The position numbers and the translations under genes were made by a program. The notes under the pieces are model-generated. The model ran no database searches and had not been told where the DNA came from. It saw only the letters and a program-made list of their open reading frames with translations. Shown in pieces: positions 51,906-60,562 of a stretch of DNA of 64,000 nucleotides. Position 1 is the first letter of the stretch. The number at the start of each line of letters is the position of its first letter. Source of the DNA: Bacteroidales bacterium CF (GTDB lineage Bacteria > Bacteroidota > Bacteroidia > Bacteroidales > UBA932); assembly GCA_000473305.1 (NCBI GenBank), contig CP006772.1:2046001-2110000 (forward strand), read 5' to 3'.

Positions 51906-53480
51906 CTAGAAGGTAAATCCTAAGCTTAAAGATGATTGAATTCTGTTATCGTCTCTGTCAGAAGGCTTGTAGTAATCTACAGCTGCCTTGATAAACATTC
52001 CGGCCTTGCCGGTCTTGCTGATCTTGGTGAAATAGCTTAAATCACCACCTATCTTTGTATAGCTGCTCTTCATATACTGAAAATCAGGAGTCATGAAGTC
52101 GGTGATGATGTATGAATCCGGAACTACCCCACCATAATTGTATTCACCGTCAAGATTGTTCTTGTATACCAGGTTTGCGCCTACAAGGATATTGCAGTTC
52201 TTGCAAAGAGAGAAGTTATACTTACCATTAATGCCAAGGTAGAGATTTTTCAGCATCTCGGTTGATTCCGGCATATAGTAAATATCATCATTCTTCTTGT
52301 ACTGTGCCGATACGCCAGCTTTCCAATTGTAGTCGTGGTCTGCACCCCTGAAGAAGTCATACCTGAACGAAGCCATCTGCTCCTTGTATGTAGAACGGAT
52401 ACTCTTATACAGTACAATCCAGCTCTGAACATTGTATGAGTTATCAAGTTCCTGGACATACTCTATACCATCGGTCTTGTTGCCAATGTATGAAATTTCA
52501 AGACGTTGAAGATTGTCACCCCCTTTGACAGCTATTGCCTTTGCCTCGAAATCATTGTTCTTTACGGTACCCTCTTTCTTCGGTTTCGTTGGCGCGCTTA
52601 TTACATCCTCCATACCGTATTTATAGTTACCGTAAATCAGGAACTTATAGTCGTTCACACTGTAAGAGTACTGCAAACCGCCACCGACAGTATTGCCGTC
52701 ATAGACGAACATGCCTAGAGACTGAAGTCCGCCGACGGTTGCCTCATAGCCGTTTCCAAGACCTCTGAGTACAAATACATTCTGGTTCACCTGTGAGTCA
52801 CTGTTTGTTGTAGTTGATTCCTGAACAAGATTCTGATATTCGAAGTTCAGGCCTATCTTATGATTACCTATGAGCACTACTGCCGAAGGTTTTACATTGA
52901 TGGTATAATAATATGTTTCAGAACGCGGGTCCATCTGTTTGGCTCCTACTTTAGTGCTGTAATCAGCCTGAGCCCCGAGAACTAGACTTTCCCATAAAGG
53001 CTTGGTAGCCACCTTCATAGAGAGATCGTAGGATTGTTTCATCCAGTCACTCAATTTATTATCCACTGTGTAATAAGGCATTCTTCTCTGATTGTCCAGC
53101 ATTGTGGTGTTAAACAGAGTTCCTCTCTGAGCCTGGTTGCCGTATGAGAAACTTCCCCAAATATACCCCCCGCCGAGTTTCAAACCACCCTCGGAAGATA
53201 CTCCTATATTACGCTCTGTATCACCCTCTCTATTTAACTTATAATCACCGCTTTTATAATCATAAGCAAACCTGATATCGCTGTAATACGAGAGATTGTC
53301 AAGAACAAGCCCGGCGCCATTGTATGTATCCAACCATACTGATCCGGCTTTAAGAACCTCTATGGATGCCGGAGATGTCTGTTTAACCGCAGCATCCTGG
53401 GCAACCGCTCTCTGAGTGGTTAAGAGTGTTATTGAAAGCACTCCTGCCCAAAATATGTATTTAACTTTTTCCATTTTCAT
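51906..53480 (-). CDS. DUF6850-like outer-membrane beta-barrel protein
   Basis: 524 residues from MKMEKVKYIFWAGVLS, with a signal peptide ending QRAVAQ. The rest alternates polar and hydrophobic residues rich in Tyr, Gly, Asn and Lys and ends in a strand with terminal Phe (SSLSLGFTF), the pattern of an outer-membrane barrel. It matches my recollection of DUF6850 barrels found beside DUF4876 genes. An ATG at 53519 overlaps the upstream gene and would hide the signal peptide. Probably a porin-like partner of the receptor system. Confidence 0.7.
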   Translation of the reverse strand: MKMEKVKYIFWAGVLSITLLTTQRAVAQDAAVKQTSPASIEVLKAGSVWLDTYNGAGLVLDNLSYYSDIRFAYDYKSGDYKLNREGDTERNIGVSSEGGLKLGGGYIWGSFSYGNQAQRGTLFNTTMLDNQRRMPYYTVDNKLSDWMKQSYDLSMKVATKPLWESLVLGAQADYSTKVGAKQMDPRSETYYYTINVKPSAVVLIGNHKIGLNFEYQNLVQESTTTNSDSQVNQNVFVLRGLGNGYEATVGGLQSLGMFVYDGNTVGGGLQYSYSVNDYKFLIYGNYKYGMEDVISAPTKPKKEGTVKNNDFEAKAIAVKGGDNLQRLEISYIGNKTDGIEYVQELDNSYNVQSWIVLYKSIRSTYKEQMASFRYDFFRGADHDYNWKAGVSAQYKKNDDIYYMPESTEMLKNLYLGINGKYNFSLCKNCNILVGANLVYKNNLDGEYNYGGVVPDSYIITDFMTPDFQYMKSSYTKIGGDLSYFTKISKTGKAGMFIKAAVDYYKPSDRDDNRIQSSLSLGFTF

Positions 53481-53500
53481 ATTGTTGCATTTGTTAAACA

Positions 53501-54709
53501 TTAATCCCATGTATTCCATGAAGGTGCTTTCGCTCCATGCCTTCTGATTACAGGAGTGCTCTGAACTTCAAAGTCATTTGAACTGTTATTTGTATCATAC
53601 AGCACAACTCTTCCGTTCACTGTCTCCTTCACCTTCCTGGCAACACTCTTTCCTAAATAGGTGCCGCCAACGGTTGAAGCTCCTGCATCAAGGACTGTAG
53701 GCATCCTCTTTAGATTCATCTGGTTTGTGTTACCCACAAGTTCCAAAGCATCAACAACTTCAGAGATGGGAATCTTATAACACTTTGTTGTTGAGCCCAC
53801 TGATGTAACATAGTTTGCAGGCACAATAGGCTGAGACGGGAAGTAAATTACAAAGGCACCTCCGAACACTGTTGTCAGCCACTGTGGTGTAGGTGACGGC
53901 CAGAATGCCATTGTCATATTTATGGCAGGATTGTCACTAATTATAGAAGTACTGTTAATAAAAGTCTCAAATTCTGCTGTTATCAGATTCACAGGACAAT
54001 TTGGGTTAAGTACGGATTTTTGATGGTTGTCCGCCATCTGTGCAATTATCACAGATTCTCCCGGGTTAAGCAGATAATCCTTATTCGTAGGTATTTGCCA
54101 AATCTGAAGCCCATATACAAATTTGTCGGCATCGGCTCCTGACCATACAGGAAGGTTAGCTGTTGCTGTCATAGGATTGAGTAATGAGATACAAAGACCC
54201 TTCACATTCTGTACTGTTGCACTGTTATTATAAATTTCATAGAATTGATCACGGAAATAAGAACCACCTGACGAGGTCTTTGAACCGCAATAGTATACCT
54301 CCTTTAAAAGAAGATTTCCTGACTTTGACGATTCCACTTTCACCTTTTGGCGCACACCAGAGCGAATAATCTCAGTGTTTACAATACTTCCACTATAATT
54401 ATAGGTAAAACCATTGGCATTCATCTCTGCCGAAATGGTAATTGTGTAGATACCGGGAATTATATCGTCTACTGTCAGATACCCGTCAGATGGGACTGTG
54501 GTGTTTATCTCAAACCTTTCTGCATAGTTTATAAGTCTTACGTTAAACTCTGGGGGAGCCGGCGCATCGCCAAGCTGAAGGTCCAGTGTTATTACCGACC
54601 TCAAAGGTTTCACCTCCCCGGTCCCGGCATTATCCTCAAACTGCTCACAAGCAGCAAGGGCTACCACAGACCAGAGTGATACTATAAATATCTTTATTAA
54701 ATTTTTCAT
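53501..54709 (-). CDS. DUF4876-like lipoprotein
   Basis: 402 residues. Lipobox SVVALAAC. An immunoglobulin-like N-terminal part (about 35-130: DGYLTVDDIIPGIYTITISA) precedes a domain like the lamin-tail fold (about 135-300: LLLKEVYYCGSK, FYEIYNNSATVQNVKGLCIS, LLNPGESVIIAQ). The ending RRHGAKAPSWNTWD is Trp-rich. I identify it as DUF4876-like from these segments and its neighbours. Likely on the cell surface with the adjacent TonB receptor, in a role comparable to SusD, although unrelated in sequence. 16 nt after the receptor gene. Confidence 0.7.
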   Translation of the reverse strand: MKNLIKIFIVSLWSVVALAACEQFEDNAGTGEVKPLRSVITLDLQLGDAPAPPEFNVRLINYAERFEINTTVPSDGYLTVDDIIPGIYTITISAEMNANGFTYNYSGSIVNTEIIRSGVRQKVKVESSKSGNLLLKEVYYCGSKTSSGGSYFRDQFYEIYNNSATVQNVKGLCISLLNPMTATANLPVWSGADADKFVYGLQIWQIPTNKDYLLNPGESVIIAQMADNHQKSVLNPNCPVNLITAEFETFINSTSIISDNPAINMTMAFWPSPTPQWLTTVFGGAFVIYFPSQPIVPANYVTSVGSTTKCYKIPISEVVDALELVGNTNQMNLKRMPTVLDAGASTVGGTYLGKSVARKVKETVNGRVVLYDTNNSSNDFEVQSTPVIRRHGAKAPSWNTWD

Positions 54710-54725
54710 ATATAATCCTTTTATT

Positions 54726-57620
54726 CTATTTGATAGTTACAGTAAATTCAAAACCGAAATAAATCGGGATATTCAACCTTGTGTATGAACCCGGAGTTCT
54801 CTTACTCTCGTATTTTGGCCTGGTATTGAACATATTGTTTACATAGAAAGAGGCCTTCATGAGTTCACCTATCTCCTTTGTAAGGTTAAGGTTGAAGGTA
54901 AATGTAGGGAAATAAGACTCAGCAATATGTCGTACAGCGCTCTTTGCATTAAGCATATACTCCAACTCGTCATAAGTCGATCCTTGTTTGTTGGCAAGCT
55001 CCTTCATCTGAATTTCAGTCAGATTATGCACTTTACCATCTTCATACGAGATGTATGATACAAATATAGAGTCGTTTCCGTAATTTGTCCAGGATTTATT
55101 AATCCAGTTTACCTGTGCGGTTGCTGTAAGAACAAAACCGATAGATGGGATATTGTGAGTTGCACGCAATGTTGTTGTGAATCTCTCTCGCTCATCCTTT
55201 GAATTTGCAGGTTCATATATTGCTATATTTTTCTCCAGTTTGTTGCCATTATCGTTTGTACCAAATGTACTTCCTGCGTTCCAACCGGTTGTCCTGATAT
55301 ATGCACCATTCAGAACAAATGATGTCCTTATCTTGTCAAAACGTCCAAGGTCGAAGTCAAACTCAACTCCCCTGCTGTGGCTTCTTATGTTGTTCATAGG
55401 GGTAGCGTAGCTTACAAATATATTTGACCTTGCTTTCTCCTTGAGTGTAGGTATGGCACCTGCGTTAGCCTGACCCACTTCATACTGGATATAGTTGATA
55501 AGATTAAAGTTATCGACTGAATTTCCAAGATTGTAACCATTTTTCAACTCTTCGTCAAAAGCTGTTACAGAGAATCTCATTTTGTTGATCTTAAGGTCAA
55601 AACCAACTTCATTCTTTCTGTTTGAGGCTATCTTAAGATCCGGATTTTCAGTATTGAAAGACCTTGTTGAAATCAACAGAAGCTGCTCGTTAGCAGGAAC
55701 CAATACGTTATTGAGAGTGTTGTAGTGTACAAAATCGAAATAAGCATTCTGAGGATAGAGGTACAGTGTTGTAGGAGCCTTTGCATTAACACCATGACCA
55801 CCACGGATAAAGAATTTCTCCGGGATAACCTCAATCGAGGCATTAATACGAGGTGCTACGATGCTCTTGCCCGCAACATTATCAAACCTTCCTCCCAATT
55901 GAAGGAATATCTCCCTCTTTCCAAGAGTCCATGTCATATTCTCCTCTGCATACACACCATATTGTGTCACAAAAGGAATATCAGAGTATTTCCTCGGTCT
56001 TGGAGATGAGTTTTCGCTGCTAAGAATTCTGTATGGAGGGTTTGCAAGGTCGTATACTTTACCGTCACCCAGGTTACCGTCTGATCTTATATCCGCACCG
56101 ACAACAATCCTGTTTGAAACATTTCCTATCGATTTTGAAAATGTTGCTTTCAATTTTGCAAATAAGTTCACCTCTTTACCATATATATCATATCTGCTGG
56201 TATATTCGTTAGGGAGTATTGTTGAATAATAACTGCTCTCAGATGAAGGGATGTTTGTAATCTCTTTACCGTTAATATCATATACTCTCTGACCTGCTTT
56301 ATTACTCAACATTGCACCATCAGTCTCTGACATAGAATATGCTGCAAACGCGTTGCCTAGAAGTTCGCTGTTATAGGAGTGTTTGTCTGTATAACTACCT
56401 GACACTGTATAATTGATATTATTCAACCAACCTTTATTAATATTCCATGTACCATTGGTATTAAGCCTGAAGCCATACTCCTGAGCACCTGAAAAATGCT
56501 GGCTTCTTGCATCATTCGGGTTGAGTTCACGGGTATCCTTACCCATTGTGAAATCGAATGACGAGTTTGAAACCAGGTTTTTGAAGACATTTGAATAGAG
56601 AGCCTTAGCTGTAGCCCTCTGGTAATATACATAAGACTCGGTTAGCTCGGTAGTGCTATATGCATAATCAGCACTTACATTTAGATTTCCCTTCTTCGCA
56701 CCAAGGTTTATACCCTTGCTTACAGAGGTCTGATATATACTTGGGTCTGTCTTGAACCTCACTGTGAGAGGCTCGCGACCTGCTTTTGACCTAACAATGA
56801 CAGCTCCCGAAGTAAGGTCACCATACTCTACAGAAGGAATACCCCTGATCACCTCAATGGATTCTATGTTATCTGTCGAGATAGACCTTATGTCATATCC
56901 GGAATTCGGGTTTGATCCGCCACCTACAGCTACAGCAGAACCTGTGATTGTTGGAGAGAGCGCCTGCATATTGGCATTGTTTGAGAGAGGAGAACCATCC
57001 ATATAGATAGTCGTTCCCAAACTGTTCATTGAACTACCTGTCGCTCCATTATCCACACTTCTGATAGTAAATGTCTTTGCACTTGAAAGATTAGGATTTG
57101 CTATTACTCCACCCGGCATAAGTTGCATGATATCCGAGAGAGAACTTGCCTGCAAGTGATCCATTGCCTGCCTTGAGATATTCGAGGCTGTTGCCTGTCC
57201 TGCCTTGCTCTCTGTTGCAACCACCGATACCTCGGCAAGTCTGAAAGAGCTGTACTGCATTGCAAATGTAATCTCTGTCACCTTACCTGCCGGAAGGATA
57301 AATGTAGTGTCAATTGGCTCCATACCAAGGAAAAGGATTTTTACACTTACCTTTCCCGGTGAGAGTTTTTCAATCATGAATTCTCCCTTTCTGTCTGTTG
57401 TAGCGACAGATCCCTGAGGAAGCACCTGAATTGTAGCAAACTCGACAGGTGTATTGGCTGTACCCCTCTCGATTACAACGCCCCTTAGTGTTGCCTTTCC
57501 GCTCTGTGGGGTTTGTGCAGAGATATCTGCACAGAATCCCATCACTAGAAACAAAACTAAGGCAGAAACGGAGAAAATCTTTATCCCTCCTTCTGATACT
57601 TGTTTTTTGCGTTTAGTCAT
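54726..57620 (-). CDS. TonB-dependent receptor with carboxypeptidase-regulatory-like domain
   Basis: 964 residues with a signal peptide (about 15-36). Carboxypeptidase-regulatory-like domain about 43-125 (ATLRGVVIERGTANTPVEFA), plug about 150-285 (NIESIEVIRGIPSVEYGDLT, SGAVIVRSKAGR), then a 22-strand-type barrel ending PIYFGFEFTVTIK. It lacks the SusC TonB-box architecture and has no SusD partner. Ligand unknown. Central gene of the C25 peptidase operon, 19 nt after the first peptidase. Confidence 0.9.
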   Translation of the reverse strand: MTKRKKQVSEGGIKIFSVSALVLFLVMGFCADISAQTPQSGKATLRGVVIERGTANTPVEFATIQVLPQGSVATTDRKGEFMIEKLSPGKVSVKILFLGMEPIDTTFILPAGKVTEITFAMQYSSFRLAEVSVVATESKAGQATASNISRQAMDHLQASSLSDIMQLMPGGVIANPNLSSAKTFTIRSVDNGATGSSMNSLGTTIYMDGSPLSNNANMQALSPTITGSAVAVGGGSNPNSGYDIRSISTDNIESIEVIRGIPSVEYGDLTSGAVIVRSKAGREPLTVRFKTDPSIYQTSVSKGINLGAKKGNLNVSADYAYSTTELTESYVYYQRATAKALYSNVFKNLVSNSSFDFTMGKDTRELNPNDARSQHFSGAQEYGFRLNTNGTWNINKGWLNNINYTVSGSYTDKHSYNSELLGNAFAAYSMSETDGAMLSNKAGQRVYDINGKEITNIPSSESSYYSTILPNEYTSRYDIYGKEVNLFAKLKATFSKSIGNVSNRIVVGADIRSDGNLGDGKVYDLANPPYRILSSENSSPRPRKYSDIPFVTQYGVYAEENMTWTLGKREIFLQLGGRFDNVAGKSIVAPRINASIEVIPEKFFIRGGHGVNAKAPTTLYLYPQNAYFDFVHYNTLNNVLVPANEQLLLISTRSFNTENPDLKIASNRKNEVGFDLKINKMRFSVTAFDEELKNGYNLGNSVDNFNLINYIQYEVGQANAGAIPTLKEKARSNIFVSYATPMNNIRSHSRGVEFDFDLGRFDKIRTSFVLNGAYIRTTGWNAGSTFGTNDNGNKLEKNIAIYEPANSKDERERFTTTLRATHNIPSIGFVLTATAQVNWINKSWTNYGNDSIFVSYISYEDGKVHNLTEIQMKELANKQGSTYDELEYMLNAKSAVRHIAESYFPTFTFNLNLTKEIGELMKASFYVNNMFNTRPKYESKRTPGSYTRLNIPIYFGFEFTVTIK

Positions 57621-57639
57621 AGTTTAATATATTATTAGG

Positions 57640-59796
57640 TTAATTGGTTAATCTATTGATTGTTCTTGTCAGTTCATTCTTAACTGAATCATTTGTTTCA
57701 ACTTTGGATTGTTCCTGACAGAATTTTATAATCTCGTCTCTCTTCCATGATTGTGTATACCAACCGAAAGCCTCTGCAAGTTGAACCTTAAGATCGTTGT
57801 CCTTTGATTCCTTGAAGAATTGGAAGAGTATATCAAGATTTGCAGTGCTTGTTGAGTTACGGAGAGCTGAAATGGTGAATCTCTTCTCCTTAACCTTACC
57901 GGAAGGATTCATAAGCTCTTTATAATCATCTGCCCTGCGCTCATAAGTATACTCAAATCTCTTTTTCTCCTCCATCTTTGATTTATACCACTCATAATCC
58001 TTTCCGGAAAGAGCTTTGTCTATGGCTGCAAGTGCGGCTTCGGCAGGATAGTTGTCCAATGCCGATTTCAGTTGAAATTCCACCCTCTTGCTTACGCCCG
58101 GCTGTACATACAATGAGACGATCAAATCCAGAAGCTCAGGCGAAAGGCTGTTTGATGCAGAAATGCAGGCCATTCTGCGTTGAAGCTCATAGCTGTCCTG
58201 CAAGCCAAGCTTGATTGAAGGTATTAGGTTCTTATCGTAGCTCTTGTTAATGAGGGTGAATGCCTCAAGTCTGACTACACCCCTGGTCTCCTCTTTTTGA
58301 ATCTGAAGCAGCTCATCGGTAGAGATCTTACCTGCCTGATATAGCATTTTCATTGCAAGAGCCTTGTAGTCGGCATTTGAATCCTTCATTGCCTTTCTCC
58401 AGAACTTTTCATTTGACTTCTCATTGACCATTGCCTCATTGATATTTTTGAGATCCGGCCTTGAAGATATAAAGTGATATGTAGGGTCACCTATAAGATG
58501 CGACTCAAGAGTCATCTGCCCTTTCGCCCAGTTACCTGCACAAACACCAAGGTCAAGAAGTCCCATCAGTTGGTTTGTCCATGTATCCTGAAGTGTGTTT
58601 ACTGAGTTACCCTTTACAACCATGGTACGGCCCGGATTGAAAATATAGTGGCCGCTGATATAATCATCCATGTGGAACGAGCCGTTGTAGCATGCATCAA
58701 AAATAATCATACGCGCATTTGAGACATACCCTTTCATGTCCGGCAGACTTGCATCCACTGCCATATCACTTAGGCTGTCCTTTTCCATTATCTTAGGATC
58801 GAAGGCGTTGCTCACCCATGACTCAGGCACACCATACTCCTTCATATAATAGTTCTTGCTTGCAGTAGTATCATCAGCTCTCCTGATTTTTCCCCTGAAG
58901 AACTTCTTGGCCAGTTCGAGCCATTCAGAAGTATTAGATGTAATCGGAGAGCCGTTGAAGTATTGTCTGTCCTCAGAACCGTGGTGATGAAGGATTGCCA
59001 GTCCTATCTCTTCTTTGGCCAGTTCTGCCATCAGTCTGTATTTCACATAGTTGTCATATGTGTAATCTATGTAGTTTAACTTGCCGTCAGCTTTGAGAAG
59101 ATAAGGGAATTGCTCGGTCAGGCTGAGTCTCTCGTCAGCTCTTGCCACCATACAATCGGAATTGTAACCATGACCGGCGAAATAGGTAACAGCACCAAGT
59201 GAGCGTTGAGCTTTTTTCTCGCGCACCACCTTCTCCAGATATTCATTGATAAGTTGGTATTTAGTCTTACCCTGTACAAGAGGAGCTTTGATTCTGGCAC
59301 TGTAGATATCGCATGTTATATGCTGCGGGCCGTCTGGTTTAAGATTATAATAAAAATAGAGCTTGTTTGTGGTGTCACGTTTCAGATATTCGAACTTAAG
59401 GTCGAAATCGTCATAGAATCTGTCTGAAGGAATTGAAGATTCGTTCCATGCTCTTTTCTGATCCATCTTGAATGCCGTTGTAAGATGTTGTGCATTACGG
59501 ATCATCGGAACCGGAACATCTCCTATCATGACTGCTCCCTCAAGATTATTGTTGTCATATAGTCTTTTGAGTTCAGCTTTGATTGAATCGGGACAATCCC
59601 ATCTGTCAATTATAATAAAAGTATTGAGCCCTTCAAGCTTTACAGCCTGAGAATAATTATCTATTGAGGAACGGCAATTCTCGTATGTATTCTTGTCTAC
59701 GACAATTGCGAAGGAGCGGGACATGGGTCTGGCACTCATTGATACTGTTATTACAGTCATAAGTGCCACAAGGAAAAATTTTGTGGTATATTTCAT
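57640..59796 (-). CDS. C25-like cysteine peptidase with HEAT-like repeats (paralogue 1)
   Basis: 718 residues with a signal peptide (about 1-22, ends SMSARP). LEGAVMIGDVPVPMIRNAQH near 85, YFAGHGYNSD (His209), AILHHHGSEDRQYF (His270-272) and IIFDACYNGSFH (Cys369), followed by HLIGDPTYHF (about 433). The second His and the Cys have the clan CD arrangement (HG on one strand, acidic-Ala-Cys on the next), so an active protease is likely. HEAT-like repeats fill about 470-718. First gene of the tight operon; the leader contains overlapping inverted repeats at 59828-59847. Confidence 0.75.
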   Translation of the reverse strand: MKYTTKFFLVALMTVITVSMSARPMSRSFAIVVDKNTYENCRSSIDNYSQAVKLEGLNTFIIIDRWDCPDSIKAELKRLYDNNNLEGAVMIGDVPVPMIRNAQHLTTAFKMDQKRAWNESSIPSDRFYDDFDLKFEYLKRDTTNKLYFYYNLKPDGPQHITCDIYSARIKAPLVQGKTKYQLINEYLEKVVREKKAQRSLGAVTYFAGHGYNSDCMVARADERLSLTEQFPYLLKADGKLNYIDYTYDNYVKYRLMAELAKEEIGLAILHHHGSEDRQYFNGSPITSNTSEWLELAKKFFRGKIRRADDTTASKNYYMKEYGVPESWVSNAFDPKIMEKDSLSDMAVDASLPDMKGYVSNARMIIFDACYNGSFHMDDYISGHYIFNPGRTMVVKGNSVNTLQDTWTNQLMGLLDLGVCAGNWAKGQMTLESHLIGDPTYHFISSRPDLKNINEAMVNEKSNEKFWRKAMKDSNADYKALAMKMLYQAGKISTDELLQIQKEETRGVVRLEAFTLINKSYDKNLIPSIKLGLQDSYELQRRMACISASNSLSPELLDLIVSLYVQPGVSKRVEFQLKSALDNYPAEAALAAIDKALSGKDYEWYKSKMEEKKRFEYTYERRADDYKELMNPSGKVKEKRFTISALRNSTSTANLDILFQFFKESKDNDLKVQLAEAFGWYTQSWKRDEIIKFCQEQSKVETNDSVKNELTRTINRLTN

Positions 59797-59827
59797 ATCG
59801 GATACTTAAACAGTTGATTCTTAATTT

Positions 59828-59847
59828 GGAATATTCCTTAAAAGGAA
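59828..59847. promoter_or_regulatory. overlapping inverted repeats before the C25 operon
   Basis: GGAATATTCC (59828-59837, perfect) overlaps TTCCTTAAAAGGAA (59834-59847, 6-bp arms). They lie 32-51 nt upstream of the first peptidase start, where a regulator could act. No consensus -7 box lies between them and the gene, so transcription may come through from the upstream Cys/His-rich gene or use an alternative sigma. Confidence 0.35.
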
Positions 59848-59893
59848 CACAATAAAATCTCAGAGGATGAGCTTGCCCTCCCCCGTAAAAAAA

Positions 59894-60337
59894 TCACAAA
59901 ATCAATTGCTGGTGCTTCTTATACAATGGGCCCGTGACTCGACGGAACAGGGCTTGAAATGTTTTTATCAGTGGTATTGATACCGGTTGTATCGTTAGTA
60001 CATCCGGGAACATTGGCAAAATTGAGATAAAGGATTCAGGCGTAATCTGAAAATCAACGCTTGACTGATCCTGGTCCGTGTTCAGAATATGAAACTTCAC
60101 CTTGCAGCAATCATCCTTACGTATCTCTTTTGAATGAAGGTGTTTTCCACAACAAGGGCAACAATGTCCGGGGTCTTTGTGGTGCTCAGCATTTGTACAA
60201 CTGCACTTTGTGCTGATTCCCCACAGAGCAATGCTGGAAGAGTGGTCACAATGGCAGGAGTATCGTCCTATACCCATAAGAGATATGACATACATTGACA
60301 ATAATGCTGCTGTAACTATGGAGGCACTTGTTCGCAA
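59894..60337 (-). CDS. exported Cys/His-rich protein (HYC_CC_PP-like)
   Basis: About 147 residues if started at TTG 60337 (LRTSASIVTAALLSMYVISL), which yields a good signal segment. The first ATG of the frame (60397) sits inside the cysS terminator and upstream of the -7 box at 60368-60361; ATG 60295 is another choice. After the signal: SCHCDHSS, KCSCTNAEHH, GHCCPCCGKHLHS and DDCCKVKFHILN, ten or more Cys with many His, resembling the small HYC_CC_PP proteins that accompany TonB receptors of Bacteroidota. Metal binding is plausible. Function unknown. Confidence 0.6.
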   Translation of the reverse strand: MRTSASIVTAALLSMYVISLMGIGRYSCHCDHSSSIALWGISTKCSCTNAEHHKDPGHCCPCCGKHLHSKEIRKDDCCKVKFHILNTDQDQSSVDFQITPESFISILPMFPDVLTIQPVSIPLIKTFQALFRRVTGPLYKKHQQLIL

Positions 60338-60360
60338 TTGATTTCCGCTTTCAATAAAAG

Positions 60361-60368
60361 CAAAAATA
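60361..60368 (-). promoter_or_regulatory. -7 box before the Cys/His-rich gene
   Basis: Perfect TATTTTTG on the minus strand, just downstream of the cysS terminator. Transcription would start near 60355 and run through the Cys/His-rich gene, possibly into the C25 operon. No clear -33 box because the region is occupied by the terminator. Confidence 0.45.
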
Positions 60369-60380
60369 TGAAAAAAGTTT

Positions 60381-60414
60381 ATAAAAACAAAAGGCATCTG
60401 CCATTGCAGATGCC
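60381..60414 (-). terminator. Rho-independent terminator of cysS
   Basis: GGCATCTGC and GCAGATGCC (60414-60406 with 60401-60393 on the minus strand) form a perfect 9-bp stem with a 4-nt loop, followed by TTTTGTTTTTAT. It ends the cysS transcript 150 nt after the stop codon. The stretch 60415-60562 between stop and hairpin holds nothing else that I can recognise. Confidence 0.85.
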
Positions 60415-60562
60415 CATATTGTTCTAAAGAAAATTGTACTTTTTGACAATTTTAAATCATATAGTGTTTTTATTCAACAATTCTCAAAATAAGAAGATAA
60501 AATTTCTTAAGTCCTGCTATAATGTATAAAAGAATGATACTTTGTCAAAAAACAGAAAAAAA

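Noticed and set aside
59894-60397. ATG at 60397 as start of the Cys/His-rich protein
   Set aside because: It falls in the stem of the cysS terminator and upstream of the promoter box.
60415-60562. Possible small gene or RNA between cysS and its terminator
   Set aside because: No open frame with a credible start and no conserved-looking structure besides the terminator.
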